A stretch of 64,000 nt of DNA from Monocercomonoides exilis (lineage: Eukaryota; Preaxostyla; Oxymonadida; Polymastigidae). The position numbers were made by a program, and so were the translations under genes. Position 1 is the stretch's first letter; each line of letters opens with the position of its first letter. The notes under the pieces are model-generated. The model was not told the DNA's origin. It worked only from the letters and a program-made list of their open reading frames with translations, and did no database searches. Below are positions 43,742-55,356 of this stretch, one piece after another. The stretch spans positions 496,001 through 560,000 of the forward strand of contig LSRY02000016.1 in NCBI GenBank assembly GCA_001643675.2. The letters run 5' to 3'.

Positions 43742-44711
43742 TTATGCAGCGACTTGTTCTTGCTCTGGTTCCTTTGTTTCAGGAACAGCAGCTGCCTCAA
43801 GAGCAGCAGCCTGAGCAGCTTGAGCTGACTGAGAATCAGAATAGAATTCCAACAGTTTCGACACATCCATCTTTGGTGCCTTGATAACTTTCACTTTGCG
43901 GATGAGAACATTGTGAAGAGGGAAAATAGTCTTTGTAACTTTTTCAATCTCTTTTCCCATTGATTCTGTTTGAAGCTTCACAACAACGCCGCGAAGATCA
44001 CTTTCCTGGCATTGACGGCGGATGACTTCAACCATCTTCTTTCTGATTTGGCGAACTTTTTGGCCTTGAGCGTAGGCTGTCTTCTTGACTGATCCTCTCA
44101 AGTGACGTGTGAAGCCGATGCAGAACACGCGAAGAACGTATCCGTCGCTTGTCTTAACATCTGCATGCGCCTCAATAAGAGTTTGCCACTTCTTGATCAT
44201 TGAGCGCAATTTGTCAGCTGTGATTGTCATTCCGTGGAAGTTGGTCAAGCAGTTGGCTCCTTGAACATCCTCGCATCTCAAGCGGATTTTGCGGAATTGA
44301 TCAACATCACCACCCTGGTTAAGATCAGCAAGGAATGCTTCAAAAACGCGACCTTTCAAAGCATCCTTTGCAAGTTCTTAAAAAAAAAAAAGAATAAATA
44401 AATCAAAAAGTTTTGATTGATGTCGTTTTAAAATTTGATTTAAAATAACCAAAATAAACGATTTAAAATAATTATAAATTATCAAACTTGTTCCCTGTGA
44501 ACGGTTGACAAATGTCTTTCCAAGAACACGGTTTGTGAAGCAGTTTGGAACTTTCACTTCGTACCATTCCTTACGTGCAAATGGATCAACGCTAAATCAA
44601 AAAATAACCTTAGATGCAAGCATTTTTTCTTTTAAGACAATTTACATACACCTTCTTCTTTCCTCCCTTCTTTGTTCCTTTGGACAATTTCTTGTTCTTT
44701 CCAAGTGCCAT
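43742..44711 (-). CDS. RPS3A: 40S ribosomal protein eS1 (RPS3A)
   Basis: Exons on the minus strand 44650-44711, 44488-44591 and 43742-44376 join to 266 aa (human 264). The N-terminus [16 protein letters not shown] is followed by [13 protein letters not shown] and FVNRSQGTK. Then come [13 protein letters not shown], the [16 protein letters not shown] stretch, [21 protein letters not shown] and [18 protein letters not shown]. The C-terminal extension is Ala/Glu/Gln-rich. It is a structural protein of the small ribosomal subunit. Intron phases are 2 and 1, with donors GTATGT and GTTTGA. As expected for a highly expressed gene, it carries none of the low-complexity inserts seen in its neighbours. 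Confidence 0.97.
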
Positions 44712-45171
44712 ACTGTGGACTTAACGTTAAAATATCATAAAAAATAAAATAACAATCAAAATTTGTTAAATTTTGATATCGAAAATCAAAAACTGACATT
44801 GCTATTGATAAAATAAAAGCAAACTGAGATTTTGATCTTAATAGAAAACCCTTTGCTGACAGTGACCCTCAATTTGAAATTTTCAAATTGAAAAATTCTA
44901 TAAAAAGATAAATATTTTTTTAAAATTTAATATATGAAATTTGAAATATATTTTTGCGAAAAGACAAGGACACTTTTTGCATCGTTTTGATGAATTACTC
45001 ATTTGAGGAAAATAATTCCTTTTCTTTTAAATAAAAAGATATCAAATCAACGAAACTGCAAATAACCTTGCCATTCACAATTGCTTTCAATTGATATGTG
45101 TATGCATTTAACAATCGAATTTTTTTGAATCAATTGAATAAACCACAATAAAAATTACAAATCTCATATGG
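44712..45171. promoter_or_regulatory. Divergent intergenic region upstream of RPS3A
   Basis: 460 bp of AT-rich DNA between RPS3A (minus) and the serine-rich giant gene (plus). It must hold both promoters; no specific element is recognisable. Confidence 0.4.
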
Positions 45172-48100
45172 ATGGAAGAAAAATGTAATTGCGTTTTAGA
45201 CGCAAATCAGACTTATAAACATCTTAAAGCTTTTGAAGAAATAAAAATTAATGTTTTTAGTTTTTTAAACAAGCATTATTTTCCGTTTTTAGCAAGTTAT
45301 GAACAAAATATCGAAAATGGAAGCATTGAGCTTATAGCTAAAGTAGAAACACTCAAAACGTTTAGCAATACAATAACAAATAAAATTGAATCTTTATCAT
45401 ATGATGTTTGAGTTATTTTTTGTTTTAATTTTGTATTTGACGAAATGAAAAAAATTTTTCATTTTTTCTAGTTTTTCATTCATATGATGTGTGAACTGTT
45501 ACTAGCAGTTAAATTTATTTTAACATTAAATATCAAGACAAGTGTTATTGATCGAGAATGCTTACTGTTTGACACAGAAGACCATGTTCGTTTTTTATGC
45601 TTTTCAAGCCAAACAAATCATATTCCGATTTTTTGCACCAAAACTGAAAGGTTGAAGCATCATTGCTTTTTTTAAATGACCGTTGATTTTTAAATGTGAT
45701 ATAGTGAGGAATTTCAGAGTTTATGCCTCAAAAGTATTGGCGCTTTAATGATTGAAAATATCACAATACTTGAAGCCAAAAATCAATCAAACGTTCTTCA
45801 AGGAGCAAAAGGTGACATTCATATTATGAAGGAATTAATTGAAAATATTTTCTGCGAAGAGGTTTGAACCACTTGTTTTAATTTTGAGTTGATCATTGAT
45901 AAGAAATTGTTATTGTTGTTATGAAAAGCGTACTGTTGATGATTGTCTTCTTTCTCCCATTTTTTCAGATTATCTTTCAGAGTTACGTGCTGAGCGAGCT
46001 ATGGAACAAATCTTTTTATCAGTTAGCTTCGAAAAGTCAGCAAATGAAATGAAGTTAAGAGCCTTGGACAGCTCAATATATCATCATCATCATCATCAGC
46101 CTTCATCTGCAAAGCAGCATTTTCAGAAAGATGAACCAGAAACTGAAACCCTCAGCGAGCGAGGGACAGTTCTCCGCTTGACAAGCGAAAACAGCTCAAT
46201 GGCTTCTATGTCATCTCGAAAGACAGACTCAGAACAGCCAGCACAAACTGAACTGTCTGCTCAGCATTTGATGAGTGAATGTGATTCTGTGATGGCATCT
46301 CCTATTTATTCGCCGAGCCCCTTTCAGCTGATGAGCCCTTTGCGCGCATATGCAGGCAAGCCATCCTCATTTTCTTCTTCTTCTTCTTCTTCAATGGCAT
46401 CTTTTTCATCTGTCTCATCATCATTATCTTCTTCTTCTTCTTCTTCAACATCAGAACTTGAATCTCAACGAGATACGAAGAGTTATTTGGAATGCTCCCA
46501 GAAAACAGCCATTCATCCATCATCGTATTCATTCAGTGTATCATCAGACAGCGATTCTTCCTCTGTCATCTACACTTCCTCTTCTCCTCCTCCACATGAC
46601 CAGCACTTGTGGGGAAAAGTATGCATTTTCACTGTTTTCATGCATTTTTTTCTGTTGAAATGAAATTATTCTGTTCACAATATTTTGCTGGAATAAATGG
46701 AGAAAATTCGATTCAAACAATATTCTTTTTGTAAAAGCGTTTTTCCTTTCAGAAATTAATGTTTTATGTTCTCAATTAATTGCAATCTTTCATTATTCTC
46801 ATATTACCAATCGTTACACGCATTATTATTAATTAACACATTTATTCTTCTTCTTCTTTCCTTCAGTTTGAGTCCAAGTTTTCCGGCTGGTCCCTCCGCG
46901 ATCTCGAAACACGCCAAAAGGAGAACCAGAATCTTCTGCGTCTTCTCGATTCTCTTTCCCAGTCATCACACACACAACAGAATGTGGCTGAAACAAAAGA
47001 GCAGCTAAATTCAAAAAACATGTCAGCATTCGATAAATCAGCATATTCTTCAGCATTACCCTCAGCATCAGCCTCATATTCAGCCTCACAATCAAATTTG
47101 ACATGTTTCAATTCCTCTTTCTCTTCTTCTTCTTCCTCCTCCTCCTCATCATCGTCGAAGCTGTCTGATTTCCCAAACTCTTCTCTTTCTTTGCATGCTC
47201 CTCTCCACATCGGAAATATCAACCCATTCACTTCTTCTCTGCCTGACTACAAAACAGACAGAGGATCAGCTGCAGCTGATGATAGAAGCATAGCTGAATC
47301 GTCTTTCTTGTCTTTGTCTTCTTCATATTCTTCATATTCATCATCATCTTCTTCTTCTTCAATGACATCCAATGAGATTCAAATGGCATCTCAATCAGAT
47401 TTGTCAAAAAAGCCTCTTTCACCTTCACCTTCCTCCTCCTCTTCTTCTTCAGCAATCACATTTCCTCTTTCTTTTCCATCTTCAGACACAACAATGCAAT
47501 TATCATCGCTTTCAATACCTTCAAGCTCATCATCATCATCATCTTCTTCTTCTTCTTCTTTTTCTTCTTCTAATTCATTAGCACACTCATCTGAAATGAA
47601 CACAGCCAAAAATGCGATCGAAAGAATTTCATCACAGAATTTGTCATCTGAACAGCTTGGAATGCAGGCAAGTGATGAAGACATGGAAGATCTTTGGTAT
47701 GAAATATTAATGAAATGAAGAATTTAATCCATGTTTGTTGATATTTGTGATTTATTTTTTTTGGTTTTATCTTTATTTTTTTATTTTATTTTTTGTTTAT
47801 TTATTGACTTGCACATGTTTGATCAATAATATTTTTTTCTTTCGTCATTTCTTTTTTCTCTTCCCTTTTTTCTCTTCTCCCTTCCTTCCTTCCTTCCATT
47901 CATCCATCCATCCATCCGCTCTCTCATTCCACCAGGCAATCCGACGACCTCACCATCATCAGCACCCTCGAGCACCGTGTGCAGCTCCTCACACACACCC
48001 TCCACCCTTCCTTCGCTGGCTTCTCCCTCCGGTTTCTCGACTTCCTCCTGTCTGCCATCTCTTCGGTCCCTTCCTCTGCCCTCGCTGCTTCTGTGCCCCA

Positions 48101-51100
48101 TCGCGCAGCGCTGCTGCTTGTGTCGCTGTTTTCTTTCTTTTCGCCAAGTGTGTTTGTGAAATCGAATGAAGATGAAGATGAAGCTGAAGTTGAAGAAGGG
48201 ATGAAGGGAAGCAAGGAAAAATTGAGAGGAAGAGAGAGAAAAAGGAAAAGGAAAGGAAAGATGAAGAGAAAAGGAGAAATGGAAATGGATGATTTGAAGA
48301 AGGAAAATGAAGAAAATGAACAGGAAAGAAGCGCAGAATTGTTTACTGAAAGAAGTTCTGATGATATCAGTTCAAAATCATCAAGTTCATTTCTGTCTCA
48401 GTCATTATCTGATTCATATTGTTCATATTCCTTTTCTTCTTCTTCTTCTTCTTCTTCTTCTTCTTCTTCTTCTTCTTCTTCTTCTTCTTCTTCTTCTTCT
48501 TCTTCTTCCTTCTCCACTTCTTCTTCTACTTCAACTTCCCTTCCCTCAGAATATTCATCCACTCACAATTCAATCCCTCCAAATAATACAAACACTTCAA
48601 TCACACAGCATTCATCTTATTCAATAAATCCATTCAATCCAATAAATCCAATTGATCCTTCACATTCATCTAATTCCTCGAACTCCTCAAATATTACAAA
48701 TCTCTCCAGTTCCTCAAAAGAAACAGAGATTCTGCAGATGATGCAGAGCGAAGGGATATCCCGAATAGCAGAAGGGCTGGAGATGCAGCCGAAGGAGACG
48801 CAGCACTGGCTGATTGTGCTGCTGGCAAGACTGATGGAGATAAGCGATGAGATTGAGGCGAAGGAAGAGGAGGAAAGAGAGAGGAAAGAGAAGGAGAGGA
48901 AGAATGGAAGGGGAAGAGGGATGGATGGAAAGAGAAGGAGAAAGAGAAGGAGAAAAGGAAAGGAAAAGGAAAAGAGAAAGAAAGAAGAAGAGAAACAAAA
49001 GAAAGAGAAGATTCAAAATGGCAAAACTGAACAAGAGAATTCTAATAATAATCCAAATGCTTCTGTTCCAGAGCAGCCATCAGAAGAAGAATTTCCTCAA
49101 TTAATTGAATTTTCTAATGTTTTTGCTGACCAGCCAGCTGTTTATAATCGATCTCACATCCAAATATCATCTTCGTATTTTTCTGCTGCCAATGAAAAAG
49201 AAAGTCAAATAAGTCAAGTAAAAATTACAGAACGAAACAAACAGAAAGAAAAAGGAGAAGAAAGTCTGAAAAGCACAAGAAGTCAAGCAGAAGAAGCAAA
49301 ATCAGAAGAAGAATTAGAAGAAGAATCAAAAGCAAAAGAAAGAAAAGAAGCACAAAAGCCTCACCACCACATTTATCACAAGCATCATTCATCAAAGCAC
49401 ACACATACGCACACCCAAAAACAAGCACAATCACATTCACACACACACACACTCCGTTCGGCCATTCTCGCATACACTGACTGGGAGTTGTTTCTGCTGC
49501 AGCTGCTGCACAAAGACGGCGGATTCGTGGTTTCTGTTGGTGAATGGTATGGCACTGTATTTCAGGGTTACTTGAATGAGGCACTGAGAGAAAGGAAAAA
49601 ATGGAAGAAGAAGAAGAAGAATTGGAAATGTTGTGATGTTCATTTAGAAAATTGTACTTCTTCTTTGTCGTCTTTTTCGTCTTTTTCGTCTTCTTCTTCT
49701 TTGAACCAGAAATCTGAAGAAGATGAAGATAAAAAAGTTAAAGAAGATGTCAAAGAGAGAGATAGGTTTAAACATGACAGCTCATACAAGCGCCTGTTGG
49801 AACTTGTGCAAAAACTCGAAAACAACACCATCATTTCTCGTGTTGAGCAGTTTGTTCTGACATATCTGTTCCCTCATTCTGGTCTATCTTCTAATTATTC
49901 TTCCTCCTCCTCATCATCATCCTCATCTTTTTCTTCCTCTTCTTCTATCATTCCCCATCGCCCTAATCTCACCCTCAGTTCTCCCCTTGTCCTCTTCTCC
50001 CATCCGTCTCTTCTGCCTTCCATCATCTTCCTCTCTGTCATCCGCTTTTGCGAAGGTTCTTTCTCTTCCTTTGGATTCACATTGCCACCAGATGCTTCAA
50101 AGCAACCTATTCTTCCTCTGCCGTTTCTTCTTCGCTGTGTGACAGATGCGTTTTTTGTGGGGGTTCCACTTGACCTGAAGCTGCTGATGCAGTTGTGGAG
50201 ACTCAGCAGAAGTTGCAGCGAGGGGAAGGAAAGCAAAGGTTTGGTTGCATCGAGATGAGTTGGAGTGAATTTAAAATATTTCTTATTCAATATGACATAT
50301 GGTTTTATTTTAAAACAAAATGAAAGTGTTTTCTTTGCGAATAATTTTATTATTATTATTATAATTATTGTTATTTTGTTATTCATTTTTTTTTCCTATT
50401 TTATTCATTGCTTATAACAGAGCTTGAAGTGTTCTTTGATGATCTGATGAATGAGCAGCGGATAATGGCTGTGCTGACAACCTCTTCTGGTTTCCCTCTC
50501 TCAAACACCCTCGACACACTCAGAGATTTGGTGTCATTCCAATCATTTGTGGAGGAAGAGGCTGAAATGAATGAGAATTTAAAGAAATCGATAGATTCAC
50601 AACAGCTTACAGATTCTTCATCTTCATCTTCTTCGTCTTCGTCTTCTTCAACTGCAATTGAATCTACTTCTGCATTTTCTTCTTCTTCTTCTACTTCTCT
50701 TTCAGAACATTCATCTCTTCCACAGACACCAATGATGTTTCTTGTTGACAACAAAGGAAATTCCTTTGCTCTTGCTCCACCACAACTAATACACGATACA
50801 GCTCCATTCATTTCTGCTTTTCCTCCATCTTCTGATATGAGCATTGAGACTAAACAAACTCATCCATCATCATCATCTTCATCATCATCATCTTCTTCTT
50901 CTTCTTCTTCCACTTTAAGCTCATCGTCTCAAAATAAGTCTCTGCAGAGTTCATCCAACTCATCCATTGAAGAATCACTGGCTTTCATCATATCTTCTCT
51001 TCTCAACACTTCCACAAGGTCTCCTCTGCCTTCTTCTCCCACATCCCTTTTCATCCAACAGTCTTCCAACACACAAATCGAGTCTTCTTCTCTTTCTGTC

Positions 51101-51160
51101 ATTAATAAACAACTGAATGAGCAAATTGTGCTTTCTTCATCTTCTCCTTCTTCTTCTTCT

Positions 51161-51195
<35 letters not shown>

Positions 51196-53054
51196 TTCCC
51201 CTATTTCCCTTCATCCCCAACGCAACCATTCGCAAAACGGCCAGTTTCTTTCTTCTCTTCTGAAATCACACATCACAGCCACATTCACATCGATCCTTCA
51301 GCACGAGAAGAACGAGCTGATCATCCGCGACATCGTCCGCATCGCATATTCTCTCCTTTTCTTCTCCCCTTCCTTGTTTGCAGCCACCACCACACCCCAC
51401 TTCCCGGCCTCTCTCCTCCTCCACGCCTTCACGTCCACAAACTCCACTTCGCTCAATCTCTTCTACCGCTTCTTCTCTCTTCTCCTGCGCAGATGCCCTG
51501 AGCTGTTTCCCTCATATTTGTGCACACTGCTTGCCGGTAGGCTCCTGCAGTCAATGGAAAGCATACGAGAAAAAGAGCAAAAGGAAGAAGAGGAATTCAT
51601 TAAGCATCTGAGGAAAAAAGTGGATGTGGTTGTGGAGAGAGAAGAGAAGGACAGCGATGCGCAGAGAGAGGCACTGAGAAGCGGGAAAATCGATGTGGAC
51701 TCGTTGGAGAAGATTGAGATGGAGGCAAATAACGAATTGTTTGAAGAGGATGTTCATTTTGAGACAAATGAAAGTGAGTCAGGGGAGAAAGAGGGGAAGT
51801 CTTCTGATTCACAAAAGAAGCACCCACAAAAATTGAATGAAAAATCGCAACATTTCCCACAAAGAGCTGGAAATTGGGATTTTGGAGAGGAGAGCAACAT
51901 GTCTGCGATGTTTTCCTCAGCAGAGCAGACAGACAACAGCGGCAGCTGCATGATGGATCGTCTGCTGTTCCTGATTCTGCTGCGCTGTGCAGAAAGAGAA
52001 GAGAAAGGAGAGCAGCACGAGCTGTTGGGAGAGGTATGTGAGAGCGGGTGGTTGAGGCAGATGGTGTGTGACGTGCTGATTATGACCAGAAGAGGCGAGG
52101 CTGCAGAAGATGATGGTGTTGAGAGAGCGAATGAGGAAGTGGGGTTTGGAAGGAATGAATTGGAACAGTTCAATGAGAGTTCAGGTGACAGTGCATTTGT
52201 CCAAAAGACAGGGGAGAGAAACAAGAACAACTCAACGATTGCTTTGGCTGATTTTGAGTATGATATCCTCCGCTCTTTTATGTCTGATATGCACACACGC
52301 TTCTTTTTACTCTCACTTTCACTTCTTCTGCTGCACAAAGCCAAACCGCTTCCGTTTCATCTGCTTCCCTGCATTTATGCAGCCGAGCAGAAAATCATTG
52401 AAGAGTCACAAAAATTGATGAATAAGAAGGAAAGTCAAAGTTCATCGTCGCGTCAAAAGCTCAAGACTATGCAAGAAAAAGAAGGAACGCTTTCTTCTAC
52501 TACTTCTTCTTCTTCGCCTTCGCCTTCTTCATTGGAAGACCATTCAATGCTTTCTTCTAATTCAACTGCGCCTTCTTTTGAAGCAGAAAGTGAGAAAGAT
52601 CAGAATGAAAAAGATTTAACGGATGCCTCTTTATGCTGCAAAGTGTTATCCTATCTATGTGAATCTGAAGGTATGTTCAAATTTTACTGTTTTATTTCAA
52701 ATATCACTACAAATTTATTTTTTATTATCAAACTTCATAAATTGCAATATAATCCTCTTTGCAGATAATTTGATTTACGTTGATGGCTCTCAATTGTTAT
52801 CCTCTGTAATTACTTTGCTGACTTCTAACAATATGGCCACTGTTGTCGCAGCTCTGCGTTTCCTTGTAACTCTTTCTGTCCACAACAATGCACTCATCAA
52901 ACAGAGGTTGATAGAACAAAATATTCTGACAGTTTCTTCCTCTCTAATAGATTCAGAAAAAGTTAATTCATGCGAAGGGGAAAATAAAAATGCAATTAGC
53001 CTTCTTCTTTCGGAATTGTGGGAAGCACTATTAAAAGGAGAAGAAAACACTTGA
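45172..53054 (+). CDS. Unrecognised 2310-aa serine-rich protein, eight exons
   Basis: Exons 45172-45405, 45472-45650, 45705-45861, 45929-46618, 46867-47696, 47936-50238, 50421-52670 and 52765-53054. All junction phases match (0, 2, 0, 0, 2, 1, 1), giving 2310 aa. No family is recognised. Non-repetitive helical segments resemble HEAT/ARM solenoid pieces: the N-terminal 250 residues, LEHRVQLLTHTLHPSFAGFS (nt about 47960-48150), LHKDGGFVVSVGEWYGTVFQ (nt about 49490-49570), KNELIIRDIVRIAYSLLFF (nt about 51310) and the C-terminal SSVITLLTSNNMATVVAALR. Between them lie long poly-Ser runs (one of about 28 Ser near residue 864) and Lys/Glu-rich stretches. A scaffold role is possible but not shown. 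The split into one gene rests on phase continuity; two adjacent genes are a less likely alternative. Confidence 0.7.
48434..48510 (+). repeat. TTC microsatellite encoding poly-Ser
   Basis: About 25 uninterrupted TCT codons inside exon 6 of the 2310-aa gene. Smaller tracts of the same kind occur near 46375-46450, 47125-47150, 47525-47575, 50870-50910, 51135-51200 and 59630-60240. Confidence 0.9.
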
Positions 53055-53302
53055 AAATTAATTGGCACAAACATAGAAAATTGTGAAAAGAATTGAGCAA
53101 GTGTTTCTAATAAAAAAGCAAAATTCATGTTTGAATTGCCTAAAGATTCATAACAAATACATCAAAGCCAAAAAGTGAAGTGGTGAAGTGATAATGGCAT
53201 GAGCAAGTGCAAGACGTAGAATTAAGCAAATGATATTACATTTTGTTGAAGTGAAATAAACGTAAAAGTTCTTGAAACATTCAAAAATTGTTGTTCATCA
53301 AT

Positions 53303-54178
53303 TCAGTCATTTTTTAAAATTTTTCTGTTTTTGTAGAAGATAAAAAATCCACATAGTAAACTCAAAATGCATATTATGAGCTGAAAAATCATGAAGGATG
53401 GGCTTAATGGCTGTTCTTCTGGCTCTATTTCTCGAAATCCAAACATTCTAACTTTCCATGGAAGCCAAAACATCAAGCACTTATCAGGAAGTTGGATGGC
53501 TTTCGTGTTGTAAATATCGATTAATTTGCTAATGCTTTCTTTTTTATGAATATAAAATGATTCATATTTCCCAACAGAGCCATATTCACATGGTTCAATG
53601 CTTTTGTCTGAAGATAAGCAAGTACTCCGAATGTTATCCAATGAAAACAAGTCCCAATCCTCGGGAAACGATTGAATTTTTTCATTCAAGAATGAAGTTG
53701 AATATTTACGTAAAGGGGCAAAAGTTTTCACTACTAAAATTGGCTTTTTCAAATCACTATTCTTCAGTTTGTGCGAAAGAAAAAAAAAGAATTGAAGATT
53801 TGTTTGCCAGTCCGCAACATCTTCCCACGGAGAATCATATTCCCCTAAGTCATCTTGCAGTTGAGTGAAATTCAGTTTTGTTTGTGGATCAATGGAAAAT
53901 GGAAGAGGAGTTGAATTTGAAAATGATGAATATGATTGAATCTGGAATCCATCAAATGTTTGAAGGGGAATGAAAGGAATTGAAAGACCGTTTAGAGTTT
54001 CTTCAGTGATATGCGTTGGTGTTGCCTTTCGATTTGAAAAAATAAAATATACGTCAGAAACATTCAGTTCATTTAGTCTTGATTTCACTTGTTCCGACTT
54101 GAAGTCCTCTGTATATTCCCAGTTTCGAATTTTGCAGAAACATTTCGTCACAAAAAATAAAAATATTAGAAAAAGCAT
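53303..54178 (-). CDS. GT25-like type I membrane protein, probably catalytically degenerate
   Basis: A single exon of 291 aa. It has an N-terminal signal peptide (about 1-15) and a C-terminal transmembrane segment (about 259-280) followed by a short Lys-rich tail. The lumenal part has the layout of glycosyltransferase family 25: VYFIFSNRK in place of the usual strand-plus-Arg start, LSIPFIPLQTFDG matching the family's conserved DG turn, a W..NLQFFFFLSHK helix, ILVVKTFAPLRKY where active members carry an acidic EDD-type motif, then PEDWDLFSLD. The acidic metal-binding residues are missing, so activity is doubtful. The family call is by pattern only. It is divergent from the coiled-coil gene across 93 bp. 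Confidence 0.55.
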   Translation of the reverse strand: MLFLIFLFFVTKCFCKIRNWEYTEDFKSEQVKSRLNELNVSDVYFIFSNRKATPTHITEETLNGLSIPFIPLQTFDGFQIQSYSSFSNSTPLPFSIDPQTKLNFTQLQDDLGEYDSPWEDVADWQTNLQFFFFLSHKLKNSDLKKPILVVKTFAPLRKYSTSFLNEKIQSFPEDWDLFSLDNIRSTCLSSDKSIEPCEYGSVGKYESFYIHKKESISKLIDIYNTKAIQLPDKCLMFWLPWKVRMFGFREIEPEEQPLSPSFMIFQLIICILSLLCGFFIFYKNRKILKND

Positions 54179-54271
54179 GGCTATAAAGCCAATAATTCAC
54201 TGAATCAATTTTGATCTTTTATTTTGTAGCCCATTTTATATTGTTCGCAATGCCGGAAAAGAAAACAATAA
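54179..54271. promoter_or_regulatory. 93-bp divergent promoter
   Basis: Separates the start codons of the GT25-like gene (minus) and the coiled-coil gene (plus). AT-rich; no clear element. A short upstream ATG frame at 54250 (about 20 codons) overlaps the leader of the plus-strand gene. Confidence 0.4.
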
Positions 54272-55307
54272 ATGGATCCAGCCTCTTTTATTCAAGAGAT
54301 CGACAACCTTGAGCAAAATTCAAAGAATATACAATGCAAGCTTCGTCAAATTGCGGATAATCAAAGAAAAGTTCAGCGCGAAATAGAAACAAGTATTATT
54401 CAATTTTTAAGCGATATTTTTATATAGGCTATTTTGTTCAAAAAATAAAGCAAAGAAGACTATAGAGGAAGGAAGATTAAAAGAGAAAGAACAAATAAAG
54501 ACAATAGCATCTTTGGATCAACGAATACAAACAGCAAAAGAAAGATTAACAATTCTCAAAGCTGAAAGTGATACTTTTCTTGCAGAAAAGAATAAAATTA
54601 AATCAATCATAAAAAAGTCAGACGAGGATACAGAGCAAGCAATGTGTGAATTTTCGAATTTCATATTTTTTTTTTTTAAAAGCAATTAACTTCTTAAAGA
54701 CAAATGCTTTGCCATCAGATTGATGACCTAACAAAACAAGTCGACAACGAAAGAGCGATGTCAAATCCTTACAGTTCTCAAAAATTACATGACTCTTTGA
54801 AGGAACAAATACGGAAGCAATGCTTGAAAAGTTTGAGCAAAATGGAAAAATATTTTTTTTTGTTTTAATTTAAGATTTAAACTAGATAAGGCAGCAAGCA
54901 AAAGCGCTAGCTCATTATCACTTGATGAACATATAAGTGAACTTCAAAAGCAAAAAGAAGATCTAATTGTTGAATTAAGTCAGCTTAAAGTAGATGAAGA
55001 TAGAAATTTACATTCATCTTTTGAACAAGGAAGGATGGATATTGAAGAAGGCAGTGAAACTTCTGGAGAATTTATAGGAAATTTGGGAATGGAAAATGGT
55101 TCGTTTGCAAATCAAGAAGTGGAAATGGATATTGAAGATTCTCATGAATCAGCGCTTCAAAGTGATTCAAAAACTGAAAAGACATATGATCAACTCCTCG
55201 ATGCAAAGATCATTCTTGCTGGTGAACTTGAAGAACTGAAGCATAAAATTGACGATTTAAAGAGAACAGAATGTTCAGAATGCGAACGTAGAATGTTAGA
55301 AGAATGA
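54272..55307 (+). CDS. Unrecognised 288-aa coiled-coil protein
   Basis: Exons 54272-54392, 54451-54643, 54700-54830 and 54886-55307 join in phases 1, 2 and 1 to 288 aa. Residues 5 to about 105 form a strong heptad pattern (FIQEIDNLEQ, IASLDQRIQTAKERLTILKAE). A second coil follows near LDEHISELQKQKEDLIVELS, and a last one (LLDAKIILAGELEELKHKID) comes before a short CSECERRM end. A Gly/Glu/Asp/Ser-rich linker separates the last two. There is no enzyme motif or membrane segment. The alternating coils fit a kinetochore, cytoskeletal or tethering subunit, but nothing selects one. Only 49 nt separate its stop from the PIG-A start. Confidence 0.75.
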
Positions 55308-55356
55308 AAAAATTACTATGGGTGTATTTTAATCATGTCATCTTTCATTTTTGCGA

